From: Roseobacter sp. MED193
GTDB lineage: Bacteria; Pseudomonadota; Alphaproteobacteria; Rhodobacterales; Rhodobacteraceae
Assembly: GCF_000152965.1 (NCBI RefSeq)
Contig: NZ_CH902583.1
Coordinates: 4,057,484 to 4,121,483 of the forward strand
DNA length: 64,000 nucleotides
Direction of reading: 5' to 3'
The translations under genes were made by a program, and so were the position numbers. The stretch's first letter is position 1. Each line of letters begins with the position of its first letter. The notes below the pieces were generated by a model, which was not told where the DNA came from, did not search any database, and saw only the letters and a list, made by a program, of their open reading frames with translations. This document shows positions 28,002 through 37,109 of this stretch, piece after piece.

Positions 28002-29257
28002 TTCTCAATGATGAGGGCGTCGGCCCGCAGCTGCTCGATGAAGCTACTGGACAGGGATTCCAAACGTTGCTGTGTCAGGGCGTTTGCCACGGTTTCACGG
28101 GATTCCCCTTCGCCCAGTTCGGCGGTGCGCCCGCAAAGCATCAAGAGCATCAGCGTCTGCCCCTGGTTGCGGGTGAGAGTGAGCGAGGTCTCATTGGGGT
28201 CCAGCTTGGCCAGTTCAATCGCAATATCCTGCGGGATTTCTGCGGGTACTAGACTTTGGCGGTCCAGCACCGCGGGATCTTGATCTTTGGCGATACCATA
28301 CAGATCGTCACAGGTATCAATGCGATTTGCGATCTCCTGCCCAAGAGCCAAGGCCTCAGCGCTGCGCCCCCCTGGGATGTAATAGCTGGCGTATTCGATG
28401 GCAGAGTATCGTTGACGACTGCCGGTTACTTCCCGAACGCCGCGCATCTGGAACATAGCGACGGCGCCCTGCAAAGGCAGAGGTTCGGTGATCTCACCAG
28501 GATCAAGCGCAAGCACCACGGGCTGCAGTTGCGGCGGCAGTTTGGTCAGGTTCATCCAAGGCAGCCGTCCGCCGTTATTGCGGCTGTCAGAGGCTGAATA
28601 CTGTGTGGCCGCAGAAGAAAAGGCAGCAAAACTGGTCAACTGGCCGACCTGATCAGTCAAGGCTTCCACCTGCTGCGCATTTTGTTCGTTGATGGGAACG
28701 ATCAGCTCTGACAACAAGACCTGGACCCCGCCTGATCCGGCCTGTCCCATGGCGCGGTCAATCTCCGCCTCCGTTGGTCGAGCACGGGACAAAAAGCGTG
28801 CGCCAATGTACTCGCGCCAGCCAATGCCGACCTTGGTAAAGTCGCGCACCGTTTCTGGATCGATACCGTTTTGTTTGAGAACCGTCAGGAATTCATTCAG
28901 CGACAGATTGGCCCGGCTGGCAAGCTCGGTCATGCCTGCGGTAATCTCTTCCTCACTTGGCGAAATGCCGACCTTGGCCAATTCCGCCAATTTAAGCCGA
29001 TCTTTGATCAGTTCTTGGCGGGCCATGACCTCTGGATCACCAGGGGTGCGCAGCACTCCCATGAACAGGGCACGTTGATTGAGCTCGTAATAGGTGATCG
29101 CGGCGTTATCGACGGTTACCGCGGGCGAAAACAGGCCCTGAGCAGCCAGTGGCACGGCTGTCGTGGAAAGCGCAAAGCCCAAAGTCATAGCGGCCGCTGT
29201 TCTAGAGAAGCTTCGGATCAAGGAAGCGGAGAAGGCCTGGGTCAAGATTGTCTGCAT
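27998..29257 (-). CDS. surA: Periplasmic chaperone and PPIase SurA
   Basis: A 419-residue periplasmic protein. The signal peptide ends near VPLAAQ-G (about residue 41). The SurA N-terminal chaperone domain starts VTVDNAAITYYELNQRALFM and includes LSLNEFLTVLKQNGIDPETV. A parvulin-like segment follows with SELIVPINEQNAQQVEAL and LPWMNLTKLPPQLQPVVLALDPGEI. The C-terminal 110 residues resemble the C-terminal chaperone helices. SurA delivers unfolded beta-barrel proteins to BAM, and LptD, encoded directly upstream (16-nt overlap), is a known client type. Confidence 0.93.
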   Translation of the reverse strand: MQTILTQAFSASLIRSFSRTAAAMTLGFALSTTAVPLAAQGLFSPAVTVDNAAITYYELNQRALFMGVLRTPGDPEVMARQELIKDRLKLAELAKVGISPSEEEITAGMTELASRANLSLNEFLTVLKQNGIDPETVRDFTKVGIGWREYIGARFLSRARPTEAEIDRAMGQAGSGGVQVLLSELIVPINEQNAQQVEALTDQVGQLTSFAAFSSAATQYSASDSRNNGGRLPWMNLTKLPPQLQPVVLALDPGEITEPLPLQGAVAMFQMRGVREVTGSRQRYSAIEYASYYIPGGRSAEALALGQEIANRIDTCDDLYGIAKDQDPAVLDRQSLVPAEIPQDIAIELAKLDPNETSLTLTRNQGQTLMLLMLCGRTAELGEGESRETVANALTQQRLESLSSSFIEQLRADALIIEK

Positions 29258-31404
29258 GATCGCCTGTACTGTTTGCTGCCGTTATTGACTGAGAACCCGT
29301 TCATGGAAATTGAAAACCCAAAATCCGTAGAGGGATCTACGCTTGTTGTTGAGGTATAGCGCCGGTTAACCGAAAGGTCGACCGTCACGCACTCGTTGCT
29401 ATAGGCTAGGCCAAGGCCCGCTCGCGTTGCCCGCGCATCCGAAATATCATAGCGCAGGCTGGCGCTGGCTTTCCAGCCGGCAGAGACCTGATACGATCCA
29501 TCAACCCATATCTCGGATGTCTCTGTGGTGCGATTTTCGCGTGGGTCGGTACCAAGCCAGAGATAGCTGCCGGAAACGGCCAGCGCATCCCGGTACCAGT
29601 CGCCGCGCACCTCTGCTTTGGAGAAGTTCAGGGAATCGTTCAGCAGACCGCGCGCCGTCAGGGCGATGCCATCGTTGAACTTTAATTGCCCTGCCAAAAG
29701 CAGGTCTGATGTGGTGCCGCCAAGGCCGGAACTTTTAGTGTAACGGGTATCGGCATCCTGCCGGATAATCTGGCCAAGGCTGGCATAGGCCTGCCAGCCA
29801 CTGCTGGCAAAGCGCGCCCAATTGACCCCGTAAGCGAGGCTCAAACCATCTTCACGCGCATCAGATGCTGGAAACCGCGACAGGGACAGCAGATTGCCCT
29901 GATCAAATTCCACATAGTTGCTTTCATCCTGAGCAACGCTGTCTCCGATGACATTGCTCCAGCCCAATTGGACGATGGGTTCCAGATATTGCGCGGCGCC
30001 ACTTGCATCAGTCTTGGACATCGGCAAGCGCAGGGTTAACGCAGATCGTGGGGTGATGCGCGAACTGTGCTCTGAGAAATAGGAATCGTCATAGGTGGTA
30101 AACCCATCAATCGCAGTGCCAAGCTCCCATTCAAGTTCGAAGCCTCTTGCAAGATGCCAACTGCGCCGCCAATCAAGATCTGCGGTGAGACGTCCGTGGT
30201 CGCGCCCGTTGGCTGAGGTCAAATTCCCCTCCAGATCAGAGGTCCGGTTGTGGCCGTGCGCTTCCAGGGTCAACCTGGTCTCTCCGCCGATTGAGGTCGG
30301 GAAATAACGCTTCTGGTAGAAAACTTCGCCGATGGAAGAGGGGATCAGATCCTGGTTTTCACTGTCTCTGAGCGTTTTGAAATTGGTCAAAGCCGCGTAC
30401 AGCAGGCTGTCGCGTGCGGATTTTGTCAGAGTAACGTCTGATCTGAGGCGGTCCAGATCCGGCAGGCTGTAGTCGGCAATATAGGCGTCGTCTGATACGG
30501 TTTTGAGATCAAACTCAAGCTGGAAGTCACGCGGCAGATCAAATTGGCCGGTCGCAAAGAGGTAACCTCGATCTTCATCGGGTTGCAGATCATCGCGGGT
30601 AAAGGCGCCTTCGAGTCCAATGCTGCCATGCCGGAAGGCCTGACGGTACCGGGCATCCAAGGTTCTCGTGCGGCTAGAGATATAGGGCGACAACGTTAGA
30701 TCGCGGCTATCCCCCAGTGTGAAGAAATAGGGGATCTTTACCCCGGTTCCAAGATTCGATGTTGTCCGCGTCGAGGGCACTAGGAAGCCGCTGGTACGGT
30801 CCAGGTTGGGATCCGGAAGGCGCACTGCAGGGAAGTAGAAAACCGGCACGTCTAGAATTCTGACCTGGGCGTTCTCAAAATAGAGTTGTTGCTCGACTTG
30901 ATCGTGGATGACGCGCTCGGCACGGATCTGCCACAGCGGTGGCTTGCCGTCATCGCAGACATGGCAAGAGGTCACGGAGGTTTTGTAGAGCTGGGTATAG
31001 CGTCCCCCCACACGGGTCATCTGCAAGGAGGCCAGTTGTAGCTGCTGCTTGAACACCATGCGCGCGCCAGTCAAGAGCCCGTCACGCAAGCTACGGTCCA
31101 GTTCTGCGGCATTGGCTAGGATCGTGACTTCGCCTCCCTGGTCAATTCGAATCGGCCCTTCAATCTTTAGGGTGCCACTGCCTTCTTCAAAGGTGACCTT
31201 TTGGGCCTGTAGTCGTACATCCCCTTGAAAGGCTTCGACATTTCCTTTTGCGATCAGTTGACGGTCGGGGGTGATGAACATCTGGTCGGCAACCAGAATT
31301 GCTGGGGTCTCCACCGAAGGGGCGGGACCGTCTTGCTGGGCCTGTGTCGGGGCCGCGATGGTCAGCCAAGGCAGAACCACCGAGAGCAATAGGGCTCGGC
31401 GCAT
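29242..31404 (-). CDS. lptD: LPS-assembly protein LptD
   Basis: A 720-residue outer membrane protein. After the signal peptide (MRRALLLSVVLPWLTIAAPTQAQ) comes the OstA/LptA-like beta-jellyroll: FITPDRQLIAKGNVEAFQGD and KVTFEEGSGTLKIEGPIRI. The LptD barrel follows from about residue 200, with the conserved VFYFPAVRLPDPNLDRTSG and the late block RFPASDAREDGLSLAYGV. It inserts LPS into the outer leaflet. TAA of lptG ends one nt before the ATG at 31404. A longer start at 31422 would overlap lptG and has no advantage. The gene overlaps surA by 16 nt. Confidence 0.94.
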   Translation of the reverse strand: MRRALLLSVVLPWLTIAAPTQAQQDGPAPSVETPAILVADQMFITPDRQLIAKGNVEAFQGDVRLQAQKVTFEEGSGTLKIEGPIRIDQGGEVTILANAAELDRSLRDGLLTGARMVFKQQLQLASLQMTRVGGRYTQLYKTSVTSCHVCDDGKPPLWQIRAERVIHDQVEQQLYFENAQVRILDVPVFYFPAVRLPDPNLDRTSGFLVPSTRTTSNLGTGVKIPYFFTLGDSRDLTLSPYISSRTRTLDARYRQAFRHGSIGLEGAFTRDDLQPDEDRGYLFATGQFDLPRDFQLEFDLKTVSDDAYIADYSLPDLDRLRSDVTLTKSARDSLLYAALTNFKTLRDSENQDLIPSSIGEVFYQKRYFPTSIGGETRLTLEAHGHNRTSDLEGNLTSANGRDHGRLTADLDWRRSWHLARGFELEWELGTAIDGFTTYDDSYFSEHSSRITPRSALTLRLPMSKTDASGAAQYLEPIVQLGWSNVIGDSVAQDESNYVEFDQGNLLSLSRFPASDAREDGLSLAYGVNWARFASSGWQAYASLGQIIRQDADTRYTKSSGLGGTTSDLLLAGQLKFNDGIALTARGLLNDSLNFSKAEVRGDWYRDALAVSGSYLWLGTDPRENRTTETSEIWVDGSYQVSAGWKASASLRYDISDARATRAGLGLAYSNECVTVDLSVNRRYTSTTSVDPSTDFGFSISMNGFSVNNGSKQYRRSCRQS

Positions 31405-31405
31405 G

Positions 31406-32509
31406 TTATCCGTCCTCAGCATGTAATAGCAGTCCCATCGTCAACAAAATTGAAGCCACAGGTGGTGCCCAAGCGGCCAGGGCCACCGGAATCTGGCCAT
31501 TTTCCCCCAAAATTTGCGCAAAATTTCGAACAAAGTACAGCCCAAAGCCCAATAAAACAGCAGTCAGCACCGCAAGGCCTGTACCGCCAAATCGCGTATG
31601 CCGCATGGTGAAGGCTGCACCAACCAATACCATTGCAATGAGGAAAAGCGGCCGCGCCAGCTCCACCTGATACCAGACCTGATAGCGTTTCGTCGAAAAG
31701 CCTGCCTGGGCAAGATCGCGAATGGTCGTGGGCAGATCATAGACAGATATCCCATCCGCAGATCCCAAGCGGTCCCGAATGCGATCTTGGGTCAGCGTGG
31801 TCGGCAGGCGCAGGGTCTCATGGGTTGCCGCAGAACGTTCGGGGTTAAGGCCGGCCGTCATATGCCAGGCCTTGGCCTTGTGCAGTAGCCATTCCTCCCC
31901 ATCCAATCGGGCGCTTTCAGCAATGATCTGTCGGATAGGACCACCCTGTGGCGCGTAGGCTAGGATGGTGACATCATACAAAACGATATTGTCGCTGCCG
32001 CCACCATAAGAGGACGCGTGGATTACGGACTGACCGCTAGGGCTTCCCTGGCGCAGCCAAAGCCCCTCCCCTGAAAACGACAGGGCAGAGGGCCCGCCGG
32101 TACGGTAAGTGTCCGCCAGGGTCTTGGACAGGTTGGTTGTGGCGGCAACGATTGGGTTCAGCGTGCTCACCGCCAGTATCCCCAACAGACCCGCGACCAG
32201 AACCGGTGCTGCCAAGGCGCGGATGCCGGAGCGCCCGATTGCTCGGGTCACAACCAATTCGCTGCTCCGGGCCAGACCAACAAAAAGGACAATGGTGGTG
32301 AGGATCATGATGAGTGGCAGGAACTCACTGAGAGCAGCAGGGGCATTGAGCAGGGTTAATCCTACTATTTCACTGGCACTGACATCAAATTCATCAAAGC
32401 GACGGATCTGCTCATTCAGGTCAATCAGCATAACCAGGGTCATCAACACGCCGCAGATAACGGCAAACCACTGCAAAAACCGTCTGGCATAGTAGAGATC
32501 TAGCTTCAT
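31406..32509 (-). CDS. lptG: LPS export permease LptG
   Basis: A 367-residue inner membrane protein of the LptF/LptG family. N-terminal MKLDLYYARRFLQWFAVICG precedes helix 1. Three more helices follow (e.g. FLPLIMILTTIVLFVGLA), then the periplasmic beta-jellyroll with LWLRQGSPSGQSVIHASS and TYRTGGPSALSF, and two C-terminal helices. It works with LptF and LptB to extract LPS from the inner membrane. Its start overlaps the end of lptF by 4 nt. Confidence 0.93.
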   Translation of the reverse strand: MKLDLYYARRFLQWFAVICGVLMTLVMLIDLNEQIRRFDEFDVSASEIVGLTLLNAPAALSEFLPLIMILTTIVLFVGLARSSELVVTRAIGRSGIRALAAPVLVAGLLGILAVSTLNPIVAATTNLSKTLADTYRTGGPSALSFSGEGLWLRQGSPSGQSVIHASSYGGGSDNIVLYDVTILAYAPQGGPIRQIIAESARLDGEEWLLHKAKAWHMTAGLNPERSAATHETLRLPTTLTQDRIRDRLGSADGISVYDLPTTIRDLAQAGFSTKRYQVWYQVELARPLFLIAMVLVGAAFTMRHTRFGGTGLAVLTAVLLGFGLYFVRNFAQILGENGQIPVALAAWAPPVASILLTMGLLLHAEDG

Positions 32510-33669
32510 GACCCAGCCTTTTGCTGTCCAGTTGCGCCGCCCGGGGCATAGTGTTGCGGTGCGCGTTGGCGCGGTGTCAGCGGATGGGCCGCCAGTTGCA
32601 GGAACCCAACCGCAATGGCCAGGCCAATAAAGGCCGGCAGGTAGATCAACAGCCAGAGATCGGGATTGCTGCGCACCGGTTCCGAGACCACGCCGCGCAG
32701 CCCTTCAACAAGGATCAGCAACAAAAAGGCCACAAGCGCCTGACGCCAGACGCCCAGGCGGGAGTAGGACCCAAGCATAAGCGTTGAGAACCCGATGAGT
32801 GCCACTGCGACGCAGATAAGCGCACGCGCAAACCGCAGGTGGAATTCCTCTGCCAACGCTCCTCGGCTATACCCTTCGGTCAGGCTGATGTTTTCGCGGT
32901 CTTGCAGGAGTTCCCAACTGGAAATTTCACGGATGTTGCGTATCGCGGCCGTACTCTGGTTTGCCAAAGAGCTGATATCATAAGAGAAGTCAGAAAAGTT
33001 GGTCGTGGAAAGTTGCTGTGTCCGATGCTCCAGGCGCTGTGCCATGCCATTTACCATAATCAGGTGCGTGTTCTCTCCATCGCGCACCAAGAAAGCCCGT
33101 GCCCCTGTGTAGGTCATGGTTTGGTTAGGATCGCGTCGGTCAGACAGGAAGACATCATTGAGCGTGCCATTGCTGTCGATTTGGCGAATATAGAAAGTCA
33201 CTCCTTTGACCGGGTGGAGGAAATGCCCTTCTGTCAGCAGCTTAGCTGTAACGTTACGAGAGACCTCCTGCTCGCGCAGCGCCAGTTGGCTGATTGAACT
33301 AGGTAACAGGAAATGAGTAAGCACCGACATCATAAGGGCAGTAATCACGCCAAAGGCCAGCGCGGGGCGCGCCATTTGCCAGGGGCTGGTTCCTGTGGCC
33401 CGCAAGACGGTCAGCTCGCTCTCGCTTTGCAGTCTATTGGTCACCCAGACGGCGGAGGCGAAAACCGCCACAGGTAGCACCATGCGGATCAAGTTAGGCA
33501 GGGCGAGGGCCGTAAATTCTAGAAAAACAATCGCGGTTTGCCCGTCTCCGATGAGGCGGTCAAATAGCACCACCGCCCGGTTGACCCAGAAGACGGCGAC
33601 CAGAATAAGCGCAAAGAAGCTGAAAAACAGCAGGTATTGCGACAGGACATATCTGTCAAAGCGTGACAC
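32506..33669 (-). CDS. lptF: LPS export permease LptF
   Basis: A 387-residue LptF. N-terminal MSRFDRYVLSQYLLFFSFFALIL is the usual start, then the coupling-helix region around VWVTNRLQSESELTVLRATG. A periplasmic jellyroll and a further hydrophobic block (RALICVAVALIGFSTLMLGS) follow. It is first in the six-gene minus-strand operon that continues lptG-lptD-surA-pdxA-rsmA, linking LPS export, barrel folding, vitamin B6 and ribosome maturation. It is divergent from pepA; the promoter must lie in 33670-33898, where I see no other gene. Confidence 0.92.
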   Translation of the reverse strand: MSRFDRYVLSQYLLFFSFFALILVAVFWVNRAVVLFDRLIGDGQTAIVFLEFTALALPNLIRMVLPVAVFASAVWVTNRLQSESELTVLRATGTSPWQMARPALAFGVITALMMSVLTHFLLPSSISQLALREQEVSRNVTAKLLTEGHFLHPVKGVTFYIRQIDSNGTLNDVFLSDRRDPNQTMTYTGARAFLVRDGENTHLIMVNGMAQRLEHRTQQLSTTNFSDFSYDISSLANQSTAAIRNIREISSWELLQDRENISLTEGYSRGALAEEFHLRFARALICVAVALIGFSTLMLGSYSRLGVWRQALVAFLLLILVEGLRGVVSEPVRSNPDLWLLIYLPAFIGLAIAVGFLQLAAHPLTPRQRAPQHYAPGGATGQQKAGS

Positions 33670-33898
33670 TTGATCCCCCCAGATCCTGCCATTGTCATTT
33701 TGCAGAACCTTAGAGGAATTGTTTCACGGGGAAAACTGCTATCTGCGTGATTTCTGAGGTCAAACGCAGGTTTGGCGGGTTGGTGCCGAGCGCGATTGCC
33801 CGCAGGCTGATTGTCTCTGGGGGCTGGCTATTGTGCGGAGCGCAAGTTATTTATCGGGAAATATAACAAGACCTCATTCCGACAGGAGCCTCCACACC

Positions 33899-35374
33899 AT
33901 GAGCACCATGCCAGCCATCCGTTTTGCAGATTACGATCCAAAGGCCCTTTCAGGGATGACTGGCCATGTGGTTGTTCTGGTGACCCCAGAAGGTGTGATG
34001 GATCAGGCGGCACGCAGCGCAAACCGGCTGACCAAGGGGGCCTTGGCGCGTTTGATTGCAGATGCCGGGTTTGCAAAACATAAATCCGGCACCGTGATCA
34101 CGCTCCAATGGCCCACGGGGATGGCAGCTGAGGCTCTGCATGTTCTGGTGCTTTCGCGTCGCCTAACCCCTGTTGAGGCGCGCCAGGCTGGGGCGAAACT
34201 GGTCGCGGCTGCGCCAGACCAATCCATGATTGTCATGGCAGGTTCTATCCCCAAGGCTGCTGAGTTGGCGATGGGAATGGCCCTGCGCAGCTATGGGTTT
34301 GACAACCACAAGGCCCTGAAAGACCCCAAACCTGCGGCTGAGATCACCATCGCGCATAAGGCTTTCGATGAGATGGCAGCGACCTATGCGCCCCTGGCTG
34401 CGGTGGCCGAAGGCGTGCACATGACCCGCGATCTGGTCAATGAGCCCGCGAATGTTCTGACCACCGTCGAATTTGCCCGCCGGATTGAGGAAATGTCCGA
34501 AATTGGACTTGAGATCGAAATTCTGGACGAGGCGCAGCTGGAAGAACTTGGCATGGGAGCGTTGCTCTGTGTTGGCCAAGGGTCCGACAGCCCTTCTAAG
34601 GTTGCGATCATGAACTGGAAAGGCGGTGCCGAGGGGGAGGCACCGCTGGCCTTGGTTGGCAAAGGCGTGGTCTTTGACACGGGTGGGATTTCGCTGAAAC
34701 CCGCTGCTGGTATGGAAGACATGACCATGGATATGGGCGGCGCCGGTGTGGTTGTTGGCACCATGAAAGCGCTGGCTCTGCGCAAGGCCCGCGCCAATGT
34801 TGTTGGGCTGGTTGGTCTGGTGGAGAATATGCCCTCGGGCAATGCCACCCGTCCTGGCGACGTGGTGAAATCCATGAAGGGCGATACTGTTGAGGTGATC
34901 AATACAGATGCCGAGGGACGCTTGGTGCTTTGCGATGTGCTTTGGTACGCGCAGGAGCGGTTCAATCCCTGTGGCGTTATTGATCTGGCCACCTTGACTG
35001 GGGCGGTGATTATTGGGCTTGGACATGAAAACGCGGGGGTTTTCTCCAATGATGATACCCTGTGCAATGGTTTCCTTAAGGCCGCGAAGGCGACCGACGA
35101 AGGTGCCTGGCGGATGCCTCTGGGGCAGGCCTATGACGATCAGCTGAAATCCCGAATTGCCGATATGAAAAACGTCGGTGGCCGCCCAGCCGGTTCGATC
35201 ACTGCGGCGCAATTCCTCAAACGTTTTATCAAGGATGACATGCCCTGGATTCACCTGGATATTGCTGGTGTCGCCTCGGTGAAATCGGCCACTTCTTATG
35301 CCCCCAAAGGTGCCACAGGCTGGGGCGTCATGGCGCTGGACCGTCTGGTGCAAGATCGTTTCGAGGCGGAGTGA
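33899..35374 (+). CDS. pepA: Leucyl aminopeptidase
   Basis: A 491-residue M17 metallopeptidase. The C-terminal catalytic domain has VGKGVVFDTGGISLKPAAGM with the metal-binding Asp, VVKSMKGDTVEVINTDAEGRLVL with the NTDAEGRL signature, and QFLKRFIKDDMPWIHLDIAG. It removes N-terminal residues in the cytosol; PepA in E. coli also binds DNA. ATG 33899 has AGGAG about 10 nt upstream. It is followed at 7 nt by holC, as in many proteobacteria. Confidence 0.95.
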   Translation: MSTMPAIRFADYDPKALSGMTGHVVVLVTPEGVMDQAARSANRLTKGALARLIADAGFAKHKSGTVITLQWPTGMAAEALHVLVLSRRLTPVEARQAGAKLVAAAPDQSMIVMAGSIPKAAELAMGMALRSYGFDNHKALKDPKPAAEITIAHKAFDEMAATYAPLAAVAEGVHMTRDLVNEPANVLTTVEFARRIEEMSEIGLEIEILDEAQLEELGMGALLCVGQGSDSPSKVAIMNWKGGAEGEAPLALVGKGVVFDTGGISLKPAAGMEDMTMDMGGAGVVVGTMKALALRKARANVVGLVGLVENMPSGNATRPGDVVKSMKGDTVEVINTDAEGRLVLCDVLWYAQERFNPCGVIDLATLTGAVIIGLGHENAGVFSNDDTLCNGFLKAAKATDEGAWRMPLGQAYDDQLKSRIADMKNVGGRPAGSITAAQFLKRFIKDDMPWIHLDIAGVASVKSATSYAPKGATGWGVMALDRLVQDRFEAE

Positions 35375-35381
35375 ACCCAGC

Positions 35382-35840
35382 ATGGGGTCTGCCTATTTTT
35401 ATCACCTGACCCAGCGCCCTTTGCAGGAGACCTTACCGGTCTTACTGCAAAAAGCGCGCGGTGCTGGCTGGCGCATCGCGGTGCGTGGCCAGCAGGCAGA
35501 CCGGATGAGCTGGCTGGACGAGGTCCTCTGGCAGGGTAGTGCCGACAGTTTCCTGGCGCATGGGCTGGCGGGTGGCCCCCATGACGCCCTGCAACCGATT
35601 TTGCTGACCACCACGCAGGACAGCGCCAACCAGCCGGAGTGTCTGATGACGGTGGATGGCGCTGAAGTGACAGCTGCGGAAGTTCAGGCGCTGGAGCGGG
35701 TTTGCATACTGTTTGATGGCAATAATGAAACGGCGCTTCAGCAGGCGCGCAGCCAATGGAAGAGCCTGACAGGCGCGGGATGCTCCGCGCAGTATTGGTC
35801 GGAGGAAACAGGGCGGTGGGAAAAGAAGGCTGAGGCTTGA
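35382..35840 (+). CDS. holC: DNA polymerase III chi subunit
   Basis: A 152-residue HolC. It begins MGSAYFYHLTQRPLQETLPV, then WRIAVRGQQADRMSWLDEVLW and GLAGGPHDALQPILLT, ending with YWSEETGRWEKKAEA. Chi binds single-stranded DNA-binding protein and psi in the clamp-loader complex. The pepA-holC order is widespread. The start is the ATG at 35382, 7 nt after pepA stop, so one transcript is expected. Confidence 0.93.
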   Translation: MGSAYFYHLTQRPLQETLPVLLQKARGAGWRIAVRGQQADRMSWLDEVLWQGSADSFLAHGLAGGPHDALQPILLTTTQDSANQPECLMTVDGAEVTAAEVQALERVCILFDGNNETALQQARSQWKSLTGAGCSAQYWSEETGRWEKKAEA

Positions 35841-35865
35841 AAGAATAGTTCAAGCCCAGGCCGAA

Positions 35866-36447
35866 CTAGCGGGTGAGGACCAGCGCGCCATTGCGGATTT
35901 CTATGCTGGACCAACGTTGCAGATAGGTCATGCCCAGCAAGGACTTATCCATTTCGCCCTGGTTGACCGAAACCCGTAAATTCCGATCGCGGATCTCACC
36001 TAGGGCCACCTCATCAACTCGAACTGATGCAGTGCGTACCACGCCATTGGCGGTATTCGCCCGACCTAGATAGGCAAGCTTCTCTGGCACTAGCCCGGCC
36101 CGCCTTGCATCCGCCGTGCTTAGCACCACTTCGCTGGCACCGGTATCCACGAGGAACTCTATCTGCGCGCCATTGACTGTGAGTGTGAGATAGTAGTGCC
36201 CATCCTGCGACCGGGGCACCGTCACCCGCCCGGCCTCATTCATCACTGATTGCTGGGGGCGCACTGTCTGGCGAATGTCGTCCCACAGGCCATAGCCTGC
36301 AATAACCCCCAGAAAGATAAAGGCCCATATCGCCAGTTGTTGCAGGGTGGTGCTCAGATTCTGTCGGGTTTGCACAAAGACCCAGGACCCTACTGCGCAG
36401 AGCAGCAACAGAAGGTATAGCAGACGTCCATAATCTAGATCTTCCAT
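35866..36447 (-). CDS. TIGR02281-type retroviral-like aspartic protease
   Basis: A 193-residue membrane-anchored protein. Two hydrophobic segments (YLLLLLCAVGSWVFV and WAFIFLGVIAGYGL) are followed by a periplasmic pepsin-retropepsin domain: YYLTLTVNGAQIEFLVDTGASEVVLS, with the catalytic DTGA, then NLRVSVNQGEMDKSLLGMTYLQRW. As in this clan, a single DTGA per chain implies it acts as a homodimer. The substrate is unknown; the active site faces the periplasm. It lies 38 nt downstream of marC on the same strand. Confidence 0.88.
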   Translation of the reverse strand: MEDLDYGRLLYLLLLLCAVGSWVFVQTRQNLSTTLQQLAIWAFIFLGVIAGYGLWDDIRQTVRPQQSVMNEAGRVTVPRSQDGHYYLTLTVNGAQIEFLVDTGASEVVLSTADARRAGLVPEKLAYLGRANTANGVVRTASVRVDEVALGEIRDRNLRVSVNQGEMDKSLLGMTYLQRWSSIEIRNGALVLTR

Positions 36448-36485
36448 GGGCCTCTCTTACGTCCTTTTGCGGCTTTTGGCCTTGT

Positions 36486-37109
36486 TTAGCTGGCAAAGCC
36501 AAAATCGCGCAGCCCGTCCAGGACAAACTGCACCGACAGGGCCGCCAGCAACATCCCTAAAAGCCGGGTCACCACATTGATTCCCGTCTTGCCCAGGGCG
36601 CGCTCAAACAGGCCAGAGGAGAGGAACATGGCCAACATCACGATCAAGACTGCAACAACCACGCACATCACCAAGGCAAAGCCTTCCAGCCCAGGCTTTT
36701 GCCCTGACAAAAGGATCACGGTGGCAATGGAGCCTGGGCCTGCGATCAACGGGATCGAGAGGGGGAATACAGAAGGATCATCGGCTTCTACGGCCTCTTC
36801 GCCCTGGTTTTCCCGCCTCTTGGTGCGACGCTCAAACAACATGTCCAGCGCGGTGATAAACAGTAGCACGCCGCCTGCGACGCGGAAGGCGGCCATGGAA
36901 ATGCCCGCAAACCCCAGCACAGCCTCGCCAAAGGCGGCAAAGAGCGCCAGCAGAAACATGGCGGTAAAGGCGGCGCGGATGGCGATCGAGCGCCGCTCTT
37001 GCGCGGTCGCGCCTTGGGTCAGTGCCAAGAAGATCGGGGTGAGGCCAATGGGATCAATGATCACAAAGAGCGTCACAAAAGAGGTGATCAAAAAGGCAGT
37101 GTCGATCAT
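36486..37109 (-). CDS. MarC family integral membrane protein
   Basis: A 207-residue MarC-family protein of six predicted membrane segments, starting MIDTAFLITSFVTLFVIIDPIGLTPI and ending VRLLGMLLAALSVQFVLDGL as the C-terminal helix region. I pick the ATG at 37109, which overlaps the upstream ABC-F stop codon by 4 nt (ATGA); the frame is open further upstream. MarC function is unclear and it is not reliably an antibiotic-resistance gene. It may be co-transcribed with the protease downstream and the ABC-F gene upstream. Confidence 0.88.
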   Translation of the reverse strand: MIDTAFLITSFVTLFVIIDPIGLTPIFLALTQGATAQERRSIAIRAAFTAMFLLALFAAFGEAVLGFAGISMAAFRVAGGVLLFITALDMLFERRTKRRENQGEEAVEADDPSVFPLSIPLIAGPGSIATVILLSGQKPGLEGFALVMCVVVAVLIVMLAMFLSSGLFERALGKTGINVVTRLLGMLLAALSVQFVLDGLRDFGFAS